DNA of 64,000 bases from Sulfuritalea hydrogenivorans sk43H. GTDB taxonomy: Bacteria > Pseudomonadota > Gammaproteobacteria > Burkholderiales > Rhodocyclaceae. Where the stretch lies: contig NZ_AP012547.1 of the NCBI RefSeq assembly GCF_000828635.1, positions 682,001-746,000 of the forward strand, read 5' to 3'. Made by a program: the position numbers and the translations under genes. Below, one piece after another: positions 43,992 to 51,210 of this stretch (position 1 is its first letter; the number at the start of each line of letters is the position of its first letter). A model generated the notes under the pieces. It did not search any database, was not told the DNA's origin, and saw only the letters and a program-made list of their open reading frames with translations.

Positions 43992-44249
43992 ATGGCCAAG
44001 GTTCTGATGTACTCCACCGCGGTTTGCCCGTATTGCGTGCGCGCCGAACAGTTGCTGACGCGCAAGGGCATCACCGACATCGAGAAAGTTCGCGTTGACC
44101 TGGAACCGCAGCGGCGCGAGGAAATGATGCAGCGGACCGGTCGCCGCACGGTGCCGCAGATCTACATCGGCGAGACCCATGTCGGCGGCTGCGACGACCT
44201 CTACGAACTGGAGCATCAGGGCAAACTGGATTCGTTGCTGGCCGCGTAG
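43992..44249 (+). CDS. grxC: Glutaredoxin 3
   Basis: The 85-residue protein has the CPYC active site (residues 11-14), RRTVPQIYIGETHVGGCDDLYELEHQGKLD and the cis-proline of the thioredoxin fold. It reduces glutathione mixed disulfides. The gene string grxC-secB-gpsA-trmL is common in proteobacteria. Confidence 0.95.
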   Translation: MAKVLMYSTAVCPYCVRAEQLLTRKGITDIEKVRVDLEPQRREEMMQRTGRRTVPQIYIGETHVGGCDDLYELEHQGKLDSLLAA

Positions 44250-44284
44250 AATTACCCCCTTTTCACCCCACCCAAGAATTCATC

Positions 44285-44740
44285 ATGAGCGACGAGCAGC
44301 CGGTTTTCAGCATCGAAAAGATTTACGTCAAGGATCTTTCCATCGAAGTGCCCAATGCGCCGCAGATCTTCCTGGAGCGCGAGACCCCGAGCATCGAAGT
44401 GCAGATCCAGAGCACGGCGAACACCATTGGCGAAGGCATGTATGAAGTGGCGCTGACGGTCACGGTGAGCGCCAAGGAAGGCGAAAAGGCGTTCTTCCTG
44501 GTCGAGGTGGTGAAGGCCGGCATCTTCCAGGTGCGCAACGTGCCGGAAGGCGATCTGGAACCGATCCTCGCCGTGGCCTGCCCGAACATTCTCTTCCCCT
44601 ATGCCCGCGAAACGGTGTCCGACGCGATCAATCGCGCCGGCTTCCCGCCGGTGATCCTGGCCCCGGTCAACTTCGAATCGCTCTACCAGCAACGCCTGAT
44701 GGAACAGCAGCAGGGCGAAAGCCGGATCCAGCTGCAATAG
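44285..44740 (+). CDS. secB: Protein-export chaperone SecB
   Basis: The 151-residue cytosolic chaperone has FSIEKIYVKDLSIEVPNAPQIF, the family start, and CPNILFPYARETVSDAINRAGFPPVILAPVNFESLY. SecB keeps precursors unfolded and hands them to SecA. It follows grxC by 35 bases. A dispersed-repeat copy begins two bases after its stop. Confidence 0.96.
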   Translation: MSDEQPVFSIEKIYVKDLSIEVPNAPQIFLERETPSIEVQIQSTANTIGEGMYEVALTVTVSAKEGEKAFFLVEVVKAGIFQVRNVPEGDLEPILAVACPNILFPYARETVSDAINRAGFPPVILAPVNFESLYQQRLMEQQQGESRIQLQ

Positions 44741-44742
44741 TC

Positions 44743-44770
44743 GAAAGTCGGCGTTGGCGCTACGGCGATT
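44743..44770 (+). repeat. 26-bp dispersed repeat, copy at the start of the SH3 gene
   Basis: It reads GAAAGTCGGCGTTGGCG then CTACGGCGATT, directly after the secB stop. The TTG at 44754, inside it, is the likely start codon of the next gene. Confidence 0.7.
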
Positions 44771-45194
44771 CCCCACCTTTTTGATGGCTCTGGCGGCCAG
44801 CCTGCCGGCATGGGCACTGGATTACCGCAGCGTCGCCGAGGCGGCGCCGATGTACGACGCGCCGTCGACCAAGTCCAAACCTTTGTTCGTGGCGCTTGCC
44901 GGTACGCCGGTGGAACTGGTGGTCAGCCTCGACGGCTGGTCCAAGGTGCGCGACAGCCGGGGCGACCTGACCTGGATCGAAAAGAAGTATCTGGCGGAAA
45001 AGCGCAATGTCATCGTGCGTTTCGATCGCGCCCAGGTCCGCGCCGCTGCCGACGACAAGGCGGCGCTGGTGTTCGAAGCGGAACGCGACGTGGTGCTGGA
45101 ACTGCTTGAAGCCGCTTCCGGCGGCTGGGTCAGGGTGAGGCATCGCGACGGGCAATCCGGTTTCATCAAGGCGCCCCAGGTCTGGGGCTTGTAA
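44754..45194 (+). CDS. Exported SH3 domain protein
   Basis: From the TTG at 44754 the product has 146 residues with a good signal peptide (MALRRFPTFLMALAASLPAW, cleaved after AWA). Two SH3-like units follow (YRSVAEAAPMYDAPSTKSKPLFVALAGTPVELVVSLDGWSKVRDSRGDLTWIEKKYL and the second half ending DGQSGFIKAPQVWGL). Such proteins bind cell-wall material. The only ATG nearby (44784) would leave a signal peptide without its arginine pair. The n-region is encoded by the repeat. The gene lies between secB and gpsA. Confidence 0.82.
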   Translation: MALRRFPTFLMALAASLPAWALDYRSVAEAAPMYDAPSTKSKPLFVALAGTPVELVVSLDGWSKVRDSRGDLTWIEKKYLAEKRNVIVRFDRAQVRAAADDKAALVFEAERDVVLELLEAASGGWVRVRHRDGQSGFIKAPQVWGL

Positions 45195-45238
45195 GGTTCG
45201 CGCCGGCGCGCCATGAGCAAATCGATGGAGCGTGCGCG

Positions 45239-46219
45239 ATGCGGATAGCGGTGCTGGGCGCCGGCGCCTGGGGTACCGCGCTGGCCATTGCTTTCGCCGG
45301 TCGCCACACCGTCAGCCTGTGGGCTCGCGATGCGATGCGTGTCGATGAGATGGCGCGTCAGCGCGAGAACCGTCGCTATCTTCCAGCCTGTGCTTTTCCC
45401 GATGCCGTGCAGGTCACTGCGGACCTGCGCGCGGCACTGGCCGGTGCCGACCTGGCGATTGTCGCCGCGCCGCTGGCCGGCCTGCGGCCGCTGCTGCAAC
45501 AGCTGAAGACCCTCGCTCCGGTCCTGCCCTTCCTCTGGGTGTGCAAGGGACTCGAAGCCGGCAGCGGCCTGTTGCCGCACCAAGTGGTGGCCGAGGTGAT
45601 GGGCAAGGCGGTTTGCGGCGTGCTCACCGGGCCGAGCTTTGCGCTAGAGGTGGCGCGCGGCCTGCCGACCGCGATCACACTGGTGGCGACGGATGCAGCC
45701 TTTGCCGAGGCCATGGCGCAGAGTTTGCACGGCGGCAATTTGCGCATCTATGCCAACCAGGACTTGATCGGCGCCGAAGTCGGCGGCGCGGTAAAGAACG
45801 TCCTGGCGATCGCCACCGGCATCTGCGACGGTCTCGGACTCGGCCTCAATGCGCGGGCGGCGCTGATCACGCGCGGCCTGGCGGAAATCACCCGGTTCGG
45901 CGAGGCGTTGGGCGCCCGGCGTGAAACCTTCATGGGGCTGGCCGGCATGGGCGACCTGATCCTTACCTGTACCGGCGACCTCTCGCGCAATCGCCGCGTG
46001 GGTTTGTTGCTGGCCGAAGGAAAGGCGCTGGAGGATATCTCCAGGGAGCTTGGCCACGTCGCGGAGGGCGTGCCTGCTGCCCGCGAAGTTGCTCGCCGCG
46101 CCACCGAGCTTGGCATCGACATGCCGATCACGCGGGCGGTGGCCGCCGTGCTTGATGGGTGCATCACGCCGCGCGTCGCCGTCGAACAATTGATGGCACG
46201 CGATCCGACGCACGAATGA
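45239..46219 (+). CDS. gpsA: Glycerol-3-phosphate dehydrogenase (NAD(P)+)
   Basis: The 326-residue enzyme makes sn-glycerol 3-phosphate for phospholipid synthesis. It has the nucleotide-binding GAGAWGTALAIAFAGRHTV, FLWVCKGLEAGSG, VLTGPSFALEVARGLPTAITL and the catalytic-domain motif GGAVKNVLAIATGICDGLGLG. It sits downstream of secB and the SH3 gene, and trmL is convergent. Confidence 0.95.
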   Translation: MRIAVLGAGAWGTALAIAFAGRHTVSLWARDAMRVDEMARQRENRRYLPACAFPDAVQVTADLRAALAGADLAIVAAPLAGLRPLLQQLKTLAPVLPFLWVCKGLEAGSGLLPHQVVAEVMGKAVCGVLTGPSFALEVARGLPTAITLVATDAAFAEAMAQSLHGGNLRIYANQDLIGAEVGGAVKNVLAIATGICDGLGLGLNARAALITRGLAEITRFGEALGARRETFMGLAGMGDLILTCTGDLSRNRRVGLLLAEGKALEDISRELGHVAEGVPAAREVARRATELGIDMPITRAVAAVLDGCITPRVAVEQLMARDPTHE

Positions 46220-46223
46220 AGCG

Positions 46224-46688
46224 CTACGAGCCGCCGGCGTATCCCTGTTGCCGCCAGGCTTCATAGACCATCACGGCCACGGCGTTCGACAGATTCAGGC
46301 TGCGATTGCCGGGGATCAGCGGCAGTCGCAGGCGATGGTCCGGGTCGATATCGGCCAGCACGTGTTCAGGCAGTCCGCGCGATTCGGAACCGAAGACGAA
46401 GGCATCACCCGGTCGGCAGTCGGCGCCGGCATGACGGCGCATTCCCTTGGTGGTCAGCGCAAACAGCCGGGCGCCGCCGAGCGCGGTGCGGCACGCCGCC
46501 CAGTCCGGGTGCACCGTGACGCATGCCATCTCGGCGTAATCCAGCCCCGCGCGGCGCAACTGGGCGTCGGACAGGTCGAAGCCGAGCGGTTCGATCAGAT
46601 GCAGTTTTGCCCCCGTATTCGCGCAAAGCCGAATGACATTCCCTGTGTTGGGCGGGATCTCCGGGGCGACGAGCACGACATGGAACAC
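46224..46688 (-). CDS. trmL: tRNA (cytidine/uridine-2'-O)-methyltransferase TrmL
   Basis: The 154-residue SPOUT enzyme begins (GTG start) MFHVVLVAPEIPPNTGNVIRLCANTGAKLHLIEPLGF. It has LTTKGMRRH, FGSESRGLPEHVL and IPGNRSLNLSNAVAVMVYEAWRQ, the three SPOUT motifs. It methylates the wobble position 34 of tRNALeu. Residues HAGADCRPGD between the second and third motifs overlap an antisense copy of the dispersed repeat. Confidence 0.94.
   Translation of the reverse strand: MFHVVLVAPEIPPNTGNVIRLCANTGAKLHLIEPLGFDLSDAQLRRAGLDYAEMACVTVHPDWAACRTALGGARLFALTTKGMRRHAGADCRPGDAFVFGSESRGLPEHVLADIDPDHRLRLPLIPGNRSLNLSNAVAVMVYEAWRQQGYAGGS
46417..46445 (+). repeat. 26-bp dispersed repeat, copy in trmL
   Basis: It reads CAGTCGGCGCCGGC then ATGACGGCGCATTCC, antisense to trmL, with one base shifted compared with the consensus. 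It encodes RRHAGAD. Confidence 0.5.
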
Positions 46689-46804
46689 TTGCGGACACCT
46701 CCGAAAACTGCTGCTTCTGTAAAATCAGATGATTAGCGTATGACTTTCGTGCAAAATCACAGCTGCAATGGCCCCGATTTTAAGGCCGCTTTGGAGATCG
46801 CCTG

Positions 46805-48511
46805 ATGGCACGTCCGGAAAAAATCCGCCTTGGTGACATGCTGGTGCAGCAAAACCTTGTCACCGGCGAGCAACTCAAGCTCGCGCTTGACGAGCAAAAG
46901 CGCTCGGGCCGCAAGCTTGGCCGGGTTCTGGTGGAAAACGGTTATGTCACCGAAGAGGGTATTTCGACGGGATTGGCGCGCCAGCTCGGTGCGGATTTCA
47001 TCGACCTCAAGACCTTCAAGCTCCAGCCCGAGCTGATCAAGCTGTTGCCGGAAGCCCAGGCCCGGCGACATCGCGCGCTGGTGCTGGCCGAACGCGCCGG
47101 CATGCTGGTGGTCGGCATGGCCGACCCGACCGATCTTACGGCGTTCGACGAACTGGCCCGGGTGCTCAAGCGCGAGATCGACCTTGCCGTGGTGACCGAG
47201 AGCCAGTTGCTCTCCTCGATCGATCGCGTCTACAGTCGTGCGGCGGAAATCAGCGGCCTGGCCAAGGAGCTCACCGCCGACATGGGCGATGTTTCGACCG
47301 AGTTCGGCAACCTCCTCGGTCTCACCGCCGGCGCCGAGGACGCGCCGGTCGTCAAGCTGCTGAACTCGGTGTTCGAAGAGGCGCTGAAGATGCGCGCGTC
47401 CGACATCCACATCGAGCCGCAGGAAAAATCGCTGCTGATCCGCTTTCGCATCGACGGTGTGCTGCATGTACAGACCGAAGCCGATTCTAAGATTTCCACG
47501 GCGCTGGTGCTGCGCTTGAAGCTGATGTCCGGCCTGGACATTTCCGAGAAACGCCTGCCGCAGGATGGCCGCTTCGCCATCAAGCTGCGCAACACGGCGA
47601 TCGACATCCGCATCTCGTCGATGCCGACCCAGCATGGCGAATCCGTCGTCATGCGTCTGCTGGCGCAGAACACCGGCCTGCTGCAACTCGACAAGCTGCA
47701 AATGCCGCCGCATGTCCTGGAGCGGTTTCGCCATGCCATCACGCGACCATCCGGCATCGTGCTGGTGACCGGGCCGACCGGATCGGGCAAGACCACCACG
47801 CTGTATGCCGCGCTCAACGAACTGAATACCCCGGAAAAGAAGATCATCACCGTCGAGGATCCGGTCGAGTATCGCCTGCCAGGCCTCAATCAGGTGCAGG
47901 TGCACGAGAAGATCGACCTGTCCTTCAGTCGCGTGCTGCGCACCGCCTTGCGGCAAGACCCGGACATCATCCTGCTGGGTGAAATGCGCGACCAGGAAAC
48001 CGCCGAGATCGGCATGCGCGCTTCGATGACGGGCCACCTGGTGTTGTCGACACTGCACACCAACGATGCGCTGTCGACCCCGATTCGCCTGCTGGACATG
48101 GGCGTGCCGCGCTACATGGTCGCCTTGTCGATCCAGATGGTCCTGGCGCAGCGCCTGGTTCGCGTCATCTGCAGCAACTGCTCCACTCCCCACACGCCGG
48201 CGCCGCACGAGCATTTATGGCTCAAGATGGAACTCGGCGACCGCGTCGACGGCATTTCGTATCAGCGCGGAATGGGTTGCAGCCATTGTGCCAACACGGG
48301 CTACCAGGGCCGCCAGGCGGTGTATGAACTTCTCGACATGAGCAATGCGCTGGTCGAAGCGGTGAACCGGGGCGATCCCAACGAGTTCATGCAGATCGGT
48401 CGCGAACAGATGGCCGGCAACACGCTGCGCCGCGATGCCGTGCGTCTCGTGGTCAGCGGACGCACCACCATCGAGGAAGCCATGCGCATCAGCACGCAGC
48501 TGGAAGAATAG
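46805..48511 (+). CDS. mshE: MSHA pilus assembly ATPase MshE (GspE/PilB family)
   Basis: The 568-residue ATPase powers pilus extension. The N-terminal MshEN domain (about residues 8-72, RLGDMLVQQNLVTGEQLKLALDEQ and KLGRVLVENGYVTEEGISTGLARQ) has the two 24-residue motifs that bind c-di-GMP in Vibrio MshE; the central Gly of the first motif is Asn. The core has Walker A GPTGSGKT at 323-330, an Asp box and DPDIILLGEMRD. Two CxxC pairs (CSNC, CSHC) bind zinc. It opens the pilus locus, followed by mshG after seven bases. Confidence 0.93.
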   Translation: MARPEKIRLGDMLVQQNLVTGEQLKLALDEQKRSGRKLGRVLVENGYVTEEGISTGLARQLGADFIDLKTFKLQPELIKLLPEAQARRHRALVLAERAGMLVVGMADPTDLTAFDELARVLKREIDLAVVTESQLLSSIDRVYSRAAEISGLAKELTADMGDVSTEFGNLLGLTAGAEDAPVVKLLNSVFEEALKMRASDIHIEPQEKSLLIRFRIDGVLHVQTEADSKISTALVLRLKLMSGLDISEKRLPQDGRFAIKLRNTAIDIRISSMPTQHGESVVMRLLAQNTGLLQLDKLQMPPHVLERFRHAITRPSGIVLVTGPTGSGKTTTLYAALNELNTPEKKIITVEDPVEYRLPGLNQVQVHEKIDLSFSRVLRTALRQDPDIILLGEMRDQETAEIGMRASMTGHLVLSTLHTNDALSTPIRLLDMGVPRYMVALSIQMVLAQRLVRVICSNCSTPHTPAPHEHLWLKMELGDRVDGISYQRGMGCSHCANTGYQGRQAVYELLDMSNALVEAVNRGDPNEFMQIGREQMAGNTLRRDAVRLVVSGRTTIEEAMRISTQLEE

Positions 48512-48518
48512 GAACGAT

Positions 48519-49751
48519 ATGGCCAGCTTCGCCTATCGCGGCCGCAACGGCGACGGAGACATCGTGCAGGGCGTCATGGAGGGCGCGACTGCCGGTGCGG
48601 TGGCCGATCTGATAGTCGGCAGCGGCGTCACGCCGATCGAGATCAAGCCGGCGGCCACTGCGGCAAGGGCCGAAGCCGGCGCTGCTACGGGCTTCCAACT
48701 GCTCAGGCAGAAAGTCGAGCACATCGACGTGCTGCTGTTTTCGCGGCAGATCCATACCCTGTTGCGTGCCGGCGTGCCGATCATGCGCGCGCTGGCCGGC
48801 TTGCAGGAATCCAGTGCCAATCCGGCGATGAAGGACGTCTTGCAGGATGTGCGCGAAAGCCTGGATTCCGGGCGCGAACTCTCGCTGTCGCTGGCCCGCC
48901 ACCCCAAGGTGTTCTCGCCCTTCTATCTGTCGATGGTGCGCGTGGGCGAAATGACGGGCCGGCTGGAGGAGGTCTTCATCCGCCTGTTCGACCACCTGGC
49001 GTTCGAGCGCTTCATGAAGGATCAGGTCAAGTCCGCGCTGCGCTACCCCTCGTTCGTCGTCGCTGCCATGGCCATTGCCATCGTCATCGTCAATATTTTC
49101 GTGATTCCGGCCTTCGCCAAGGTGTTCAAGGGCTTCGGCGCCGAACTGCCCCTGATGACGCGCATCCTGATCGGATTTTCGGACTTCATGCTGAACTGGT
49201 GGCATGTCTTGCTGCTTGGCGCCATTGTCGGGATTTTCGGCTTCAAGGCCTGGCTGAAAACGACCAATGGCCGCTACACATGGGATCGCTTAAAGCTACG
49301 GATTCCGATTGCCGGCAAGATCATCCGCAAAGCCACTCTGGCGCGCTTTGCAGCCAGCTTCGCCCTGGCATCGCGCAGCGGCGTGCCGATCATCCAGGCC
49401 CTGACCAACGTGGCGGAAACCGTGGACAACGCCTACATCGCGGATAAGGTCGAAAGAATGCGCGACGGTGTCGAGCGCGGCGAGAGCATCCTGCGCACCT
49501 CGATCACGGCCGGTGTGTTCACCCCCGTCGTGCTGCAGATGATAGCCGTCGGCGAAGAGTCGGGCGCGCTGGACGACATGATGAAGGAAGTCGCCGACAT
49601 GTACCAGAGCGAGGTCGAGTACGAACTGAAGACGCTGGCGCAACAGATCGAGCCGATTCTCATTCTTGCGCTGGGCATCATGGTTCTGATCCTGGCGCTT
49701 GGCATCTTCCTGCCCTTGTGGGACCTGGGCAAGGTGACCATGAAGAGATGA
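48519..49751 (+). CDS. mshG: MSHA pilus platform protein MshG (PilC/GspF family)
   Basis: The 410-residue inner-membrane protein has two T2SF domains: VLLFSRQIHTLLRAGVPIMRALAGLQESSANPAMKDVL and ARFAASFALASRSGVPIIQALTNVAETVDNAYI. Helices lie near residues 173-200, 222-245 and 375-400. It anchors the ATPase in the membrane. It begins seven bases after mshE and is followed by a pilin-like gene. Confidence 0.93.
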   Translation: MASFAYRGRNGDGDIVQGVMEGATAGAVADLIVGSGVTPIEIKPAATAARAEAGAATGFQLLRQKVEHIDVLLFSRQIHTLLRAGVPIMRALAGLQESSANPAMKDVLQDVRESLDSGRELSLSLARHPKVFSPFYLSMVRVGEMTGRLEEVFIRLFDHLAFERFMKDQVKSALRYPSFVVAAMAIAIVIVNIFVIPAFAKVFKGFGAELPLMTRILIGFSDFMLNWWHVLLLGAIVGIFGFKAWLKTTNGRYTWDRLKLRIPIAGKIIRKATLARFAASFALASRSGVPIIQALTNVAETVDNAYIADKVERMRDGVERGESILRTSITAGVFTPVVLQMIAVGEESGALDDMMKEVADMYQSEVEYELKTLAQQIEPILILALGIMVLILALGIFLPLWDLGKVTMKR

Positions 49752-49752
49752 C

Positions 49753-50199
49753 ATGAGGCGTCAGCGCGGTGCCAGCAAGTTCGAGTTCGCCGTCACGGTG
49801 GCGATCTTCGGCGTGCTTGCCACGGCGCTGTTGCTGCGCCTGAACGTCATCCAGGAGGATGCGGAGCGCACCGAAGTCGACCTCACCGTGCGCAACATCC
49901 GTGTCGGCATCCAGTTGGCGATAGGCGAGCGCATCATGCGCGGCGAGGAATATCGAATAGCTGAAGTCGCGGCGGCCAGTCCGGTAGACTTTCTCGGGCA
50001 TCGGCCGCGAGGTTTCCGCGAAGGTCGCACGCCGTCCGGGCCGGGTCAGTGGTCTTACGACGCCGCGAACCGCGAACTTGTCTATTTCCCCCGCTTGCCA
50101 CAGGCGTTTGCCGATGCAACGGAGCTGCGCTGGCGCTATGTTGCGCGCAACGATTCATCGGGGCGCCCCGTCGGTGCAAGCCTGGTAGGGATAAACTGA
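49753..50199 (+). CDS. mshF: Pilin-like protein, MshF-like
   Basis: The 148-residue protein has a short basic leader and a single N-terminal helix (GASKFEFAVTVAIFGVLATALLLRLNVIQ) resembling a type IV pilin. Its cleavage region lacks the usual FTLIE: it reads KFEFAV, and whether the prepilin peptidase acts on it is unclear. The rest (VRNIRVGIQLAIGERIMRGEEY and WSYDAANRELVYFPRLP) matches MshF of Vibrio/Shewanella in position and style. The family call rests mainly on context. Confidence 0.6.
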   Translation: MRRQRGASKFEFAVTVAIFGVLATALLLRLNVIQEDAERTEVDLTVRNIRVGIQLAIGERIMRGEEYRIAEVAAASPVDFLGHRPRGFREGRTPSGPGQWSYDAANRELVYFPRLPQAFADATELRWRYVARNDSSGRPVGASLVGIN

Positions 50200-50279
50200 A
50201 TGCTTCCACGGCTGATAATCATCAAAATGGCTCCCGGTTTACCTGTTATTTTTCGCCAGTCAATGAACGGAAATCCTCC

Positions 50280-50798
50280 ATGACCCTGAAATCAGGCCGC
50301 ACTTCATCGCTTGCACGTGGCTTCACACTCATCGAACTGGTGATCGTCATCACCATCATCGGCATTCTTGCCGCCGTCGCCCTGCCGCGCCTGATCGACG
50401 CTCAGCGCGATGCGCGCATCGCCAAGGCCAATGCGATTTATGGCTCGATCCGCTCTGCTGTCGCTTTGGCCCGCTCGCGCTGCGAGCTGGATATTTCAGG
50501 CGTGGCACCGAGCGCCACCGCAGTCAATTGCGCATCGACACCGCCCAAGGTGAACATGGACGGCACCATGGTGGATATCGTCAATCGCTACCCGGCGGCC
50601 ACGGCGGCCGGTATCGACGTCGCCGCAGCCTTGAACCCGACCGCCGATGGCCTGACGCCCGGCGGAACGGGAACCACCCGGACTTTCGACGTGGCCGGCG
50701 GCACCCTGCCCAACTGCCGGATTACCTATCAGGAGGCGACACTCAGCGGCACAGCCATTGTTGCGCCGGTGATTTCGGTGGTAAGTTCAGGCTGCTAG
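50280..50798 (+). CDS. mshB: Type IV pilin, MshB-like
   Basis: The 172-residue prepilin has the leader MTLKSGRTSSLARG and cleavage before FTLIELVIVITIIGILAAVALPRLIDAQRDAR, the class IVa pattern with Glu5. The mature part has a cysteine pair region (RCELDIS and NCASTPPK, then NCRITYQ and a final SGC) for a C-terminal disulfide loop. It ends VISVVSSGC. It is longer than the next pilin and probably the minor one. It lies in the mshE-mshG operon. Confidence 0.85.
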   Translation: MTLKSGRTSSLARGFTLIELVIVITIIGILAAVALPRLIDAQRDARIAKANAIYGSIRSAVALARSRCELDISGVAPSATAVNCASTPPKVNMDGTMVDIVNRYPAATAAGIDVAAALNPTADGLTPGGTGTTRTFDVAGGTLPNCRITYQEATLSGTAIVAPVISVVSSGC

Positions 50799-50851
50799 CG
50801 GTAAAGTATTGCAAAAGATTCAGGCAGGACTCAATTTCTCGGGAGATGGAT

Positions 50852-51208
50852 ATGAAACAAAAAGGTTTTACGCTGATCGAATTGGTAGTGGTGATCGTGA
50901 TACTCGGCATTCTGGCGGCCACCGCATTGCCGAAGTTCATTGACCTGTCGGGTGACGCCAAAACGGCGGCGGTTGACGGGGTAGCGGGCGCAATGGGATC
51001 GGCAATGTCCGTGAACTACGCGTCGCGGAAGGTGAACTCAAGTTATGGAACCGCCGTGACCGATTGCAATACCGGAGCGGTGTTGCAGGGGGGGTTGCCG
51101 ACCGGCTATGTGGTTACAGGGGGCGCCATTTCCGCCGACGGCACGGCGACGTGCACCGTAACCGGTAACGGAATCGGCCGGACGTTCACTGGCATGGGCA
51201 TCAATTAA
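50852..51208 (+). CDS. mshA: Type IV pilin, MshA-like (probable major pilin)
   Basis: The 118-residue prepilin has a very short leader (MKQKG) and the mature start FTLIELVVVIVILGILAATALPKFIDLSGDAKTAAVDGVAGAMGSAMSVNYAS, close to Vibrio MshA. A GGGAG lies six bases upstream of the ATG. The pair of cysteines (DCNTG and TCTVT) could form the D-loop disulfide. It is the last gene of the first msh operon, and a terminator follows within 50 bases. Confidence 0.85.
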   Translation: MKQKGFTLIELVVVIVILGILAATALPKFIDLSGDAKTAAVDGVAGAMGSAMSVNYASRKVNSSYGTAVTDCNTGAVLQGGLPTGYVVTGGAISADGTATCTVTGNGIGRTFTGMGIN

Positions 51209-51210
51209 GC

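Noticed and set aside
48610-48641. Possible further repeat copy in mshG (GATAGTCGGCAGCGGCGTC)
   Set aside because: It misses the conserved core after AGTCGGC and has several mismatches; the peptide LIVGSGVTPIEI suits the pilC family.
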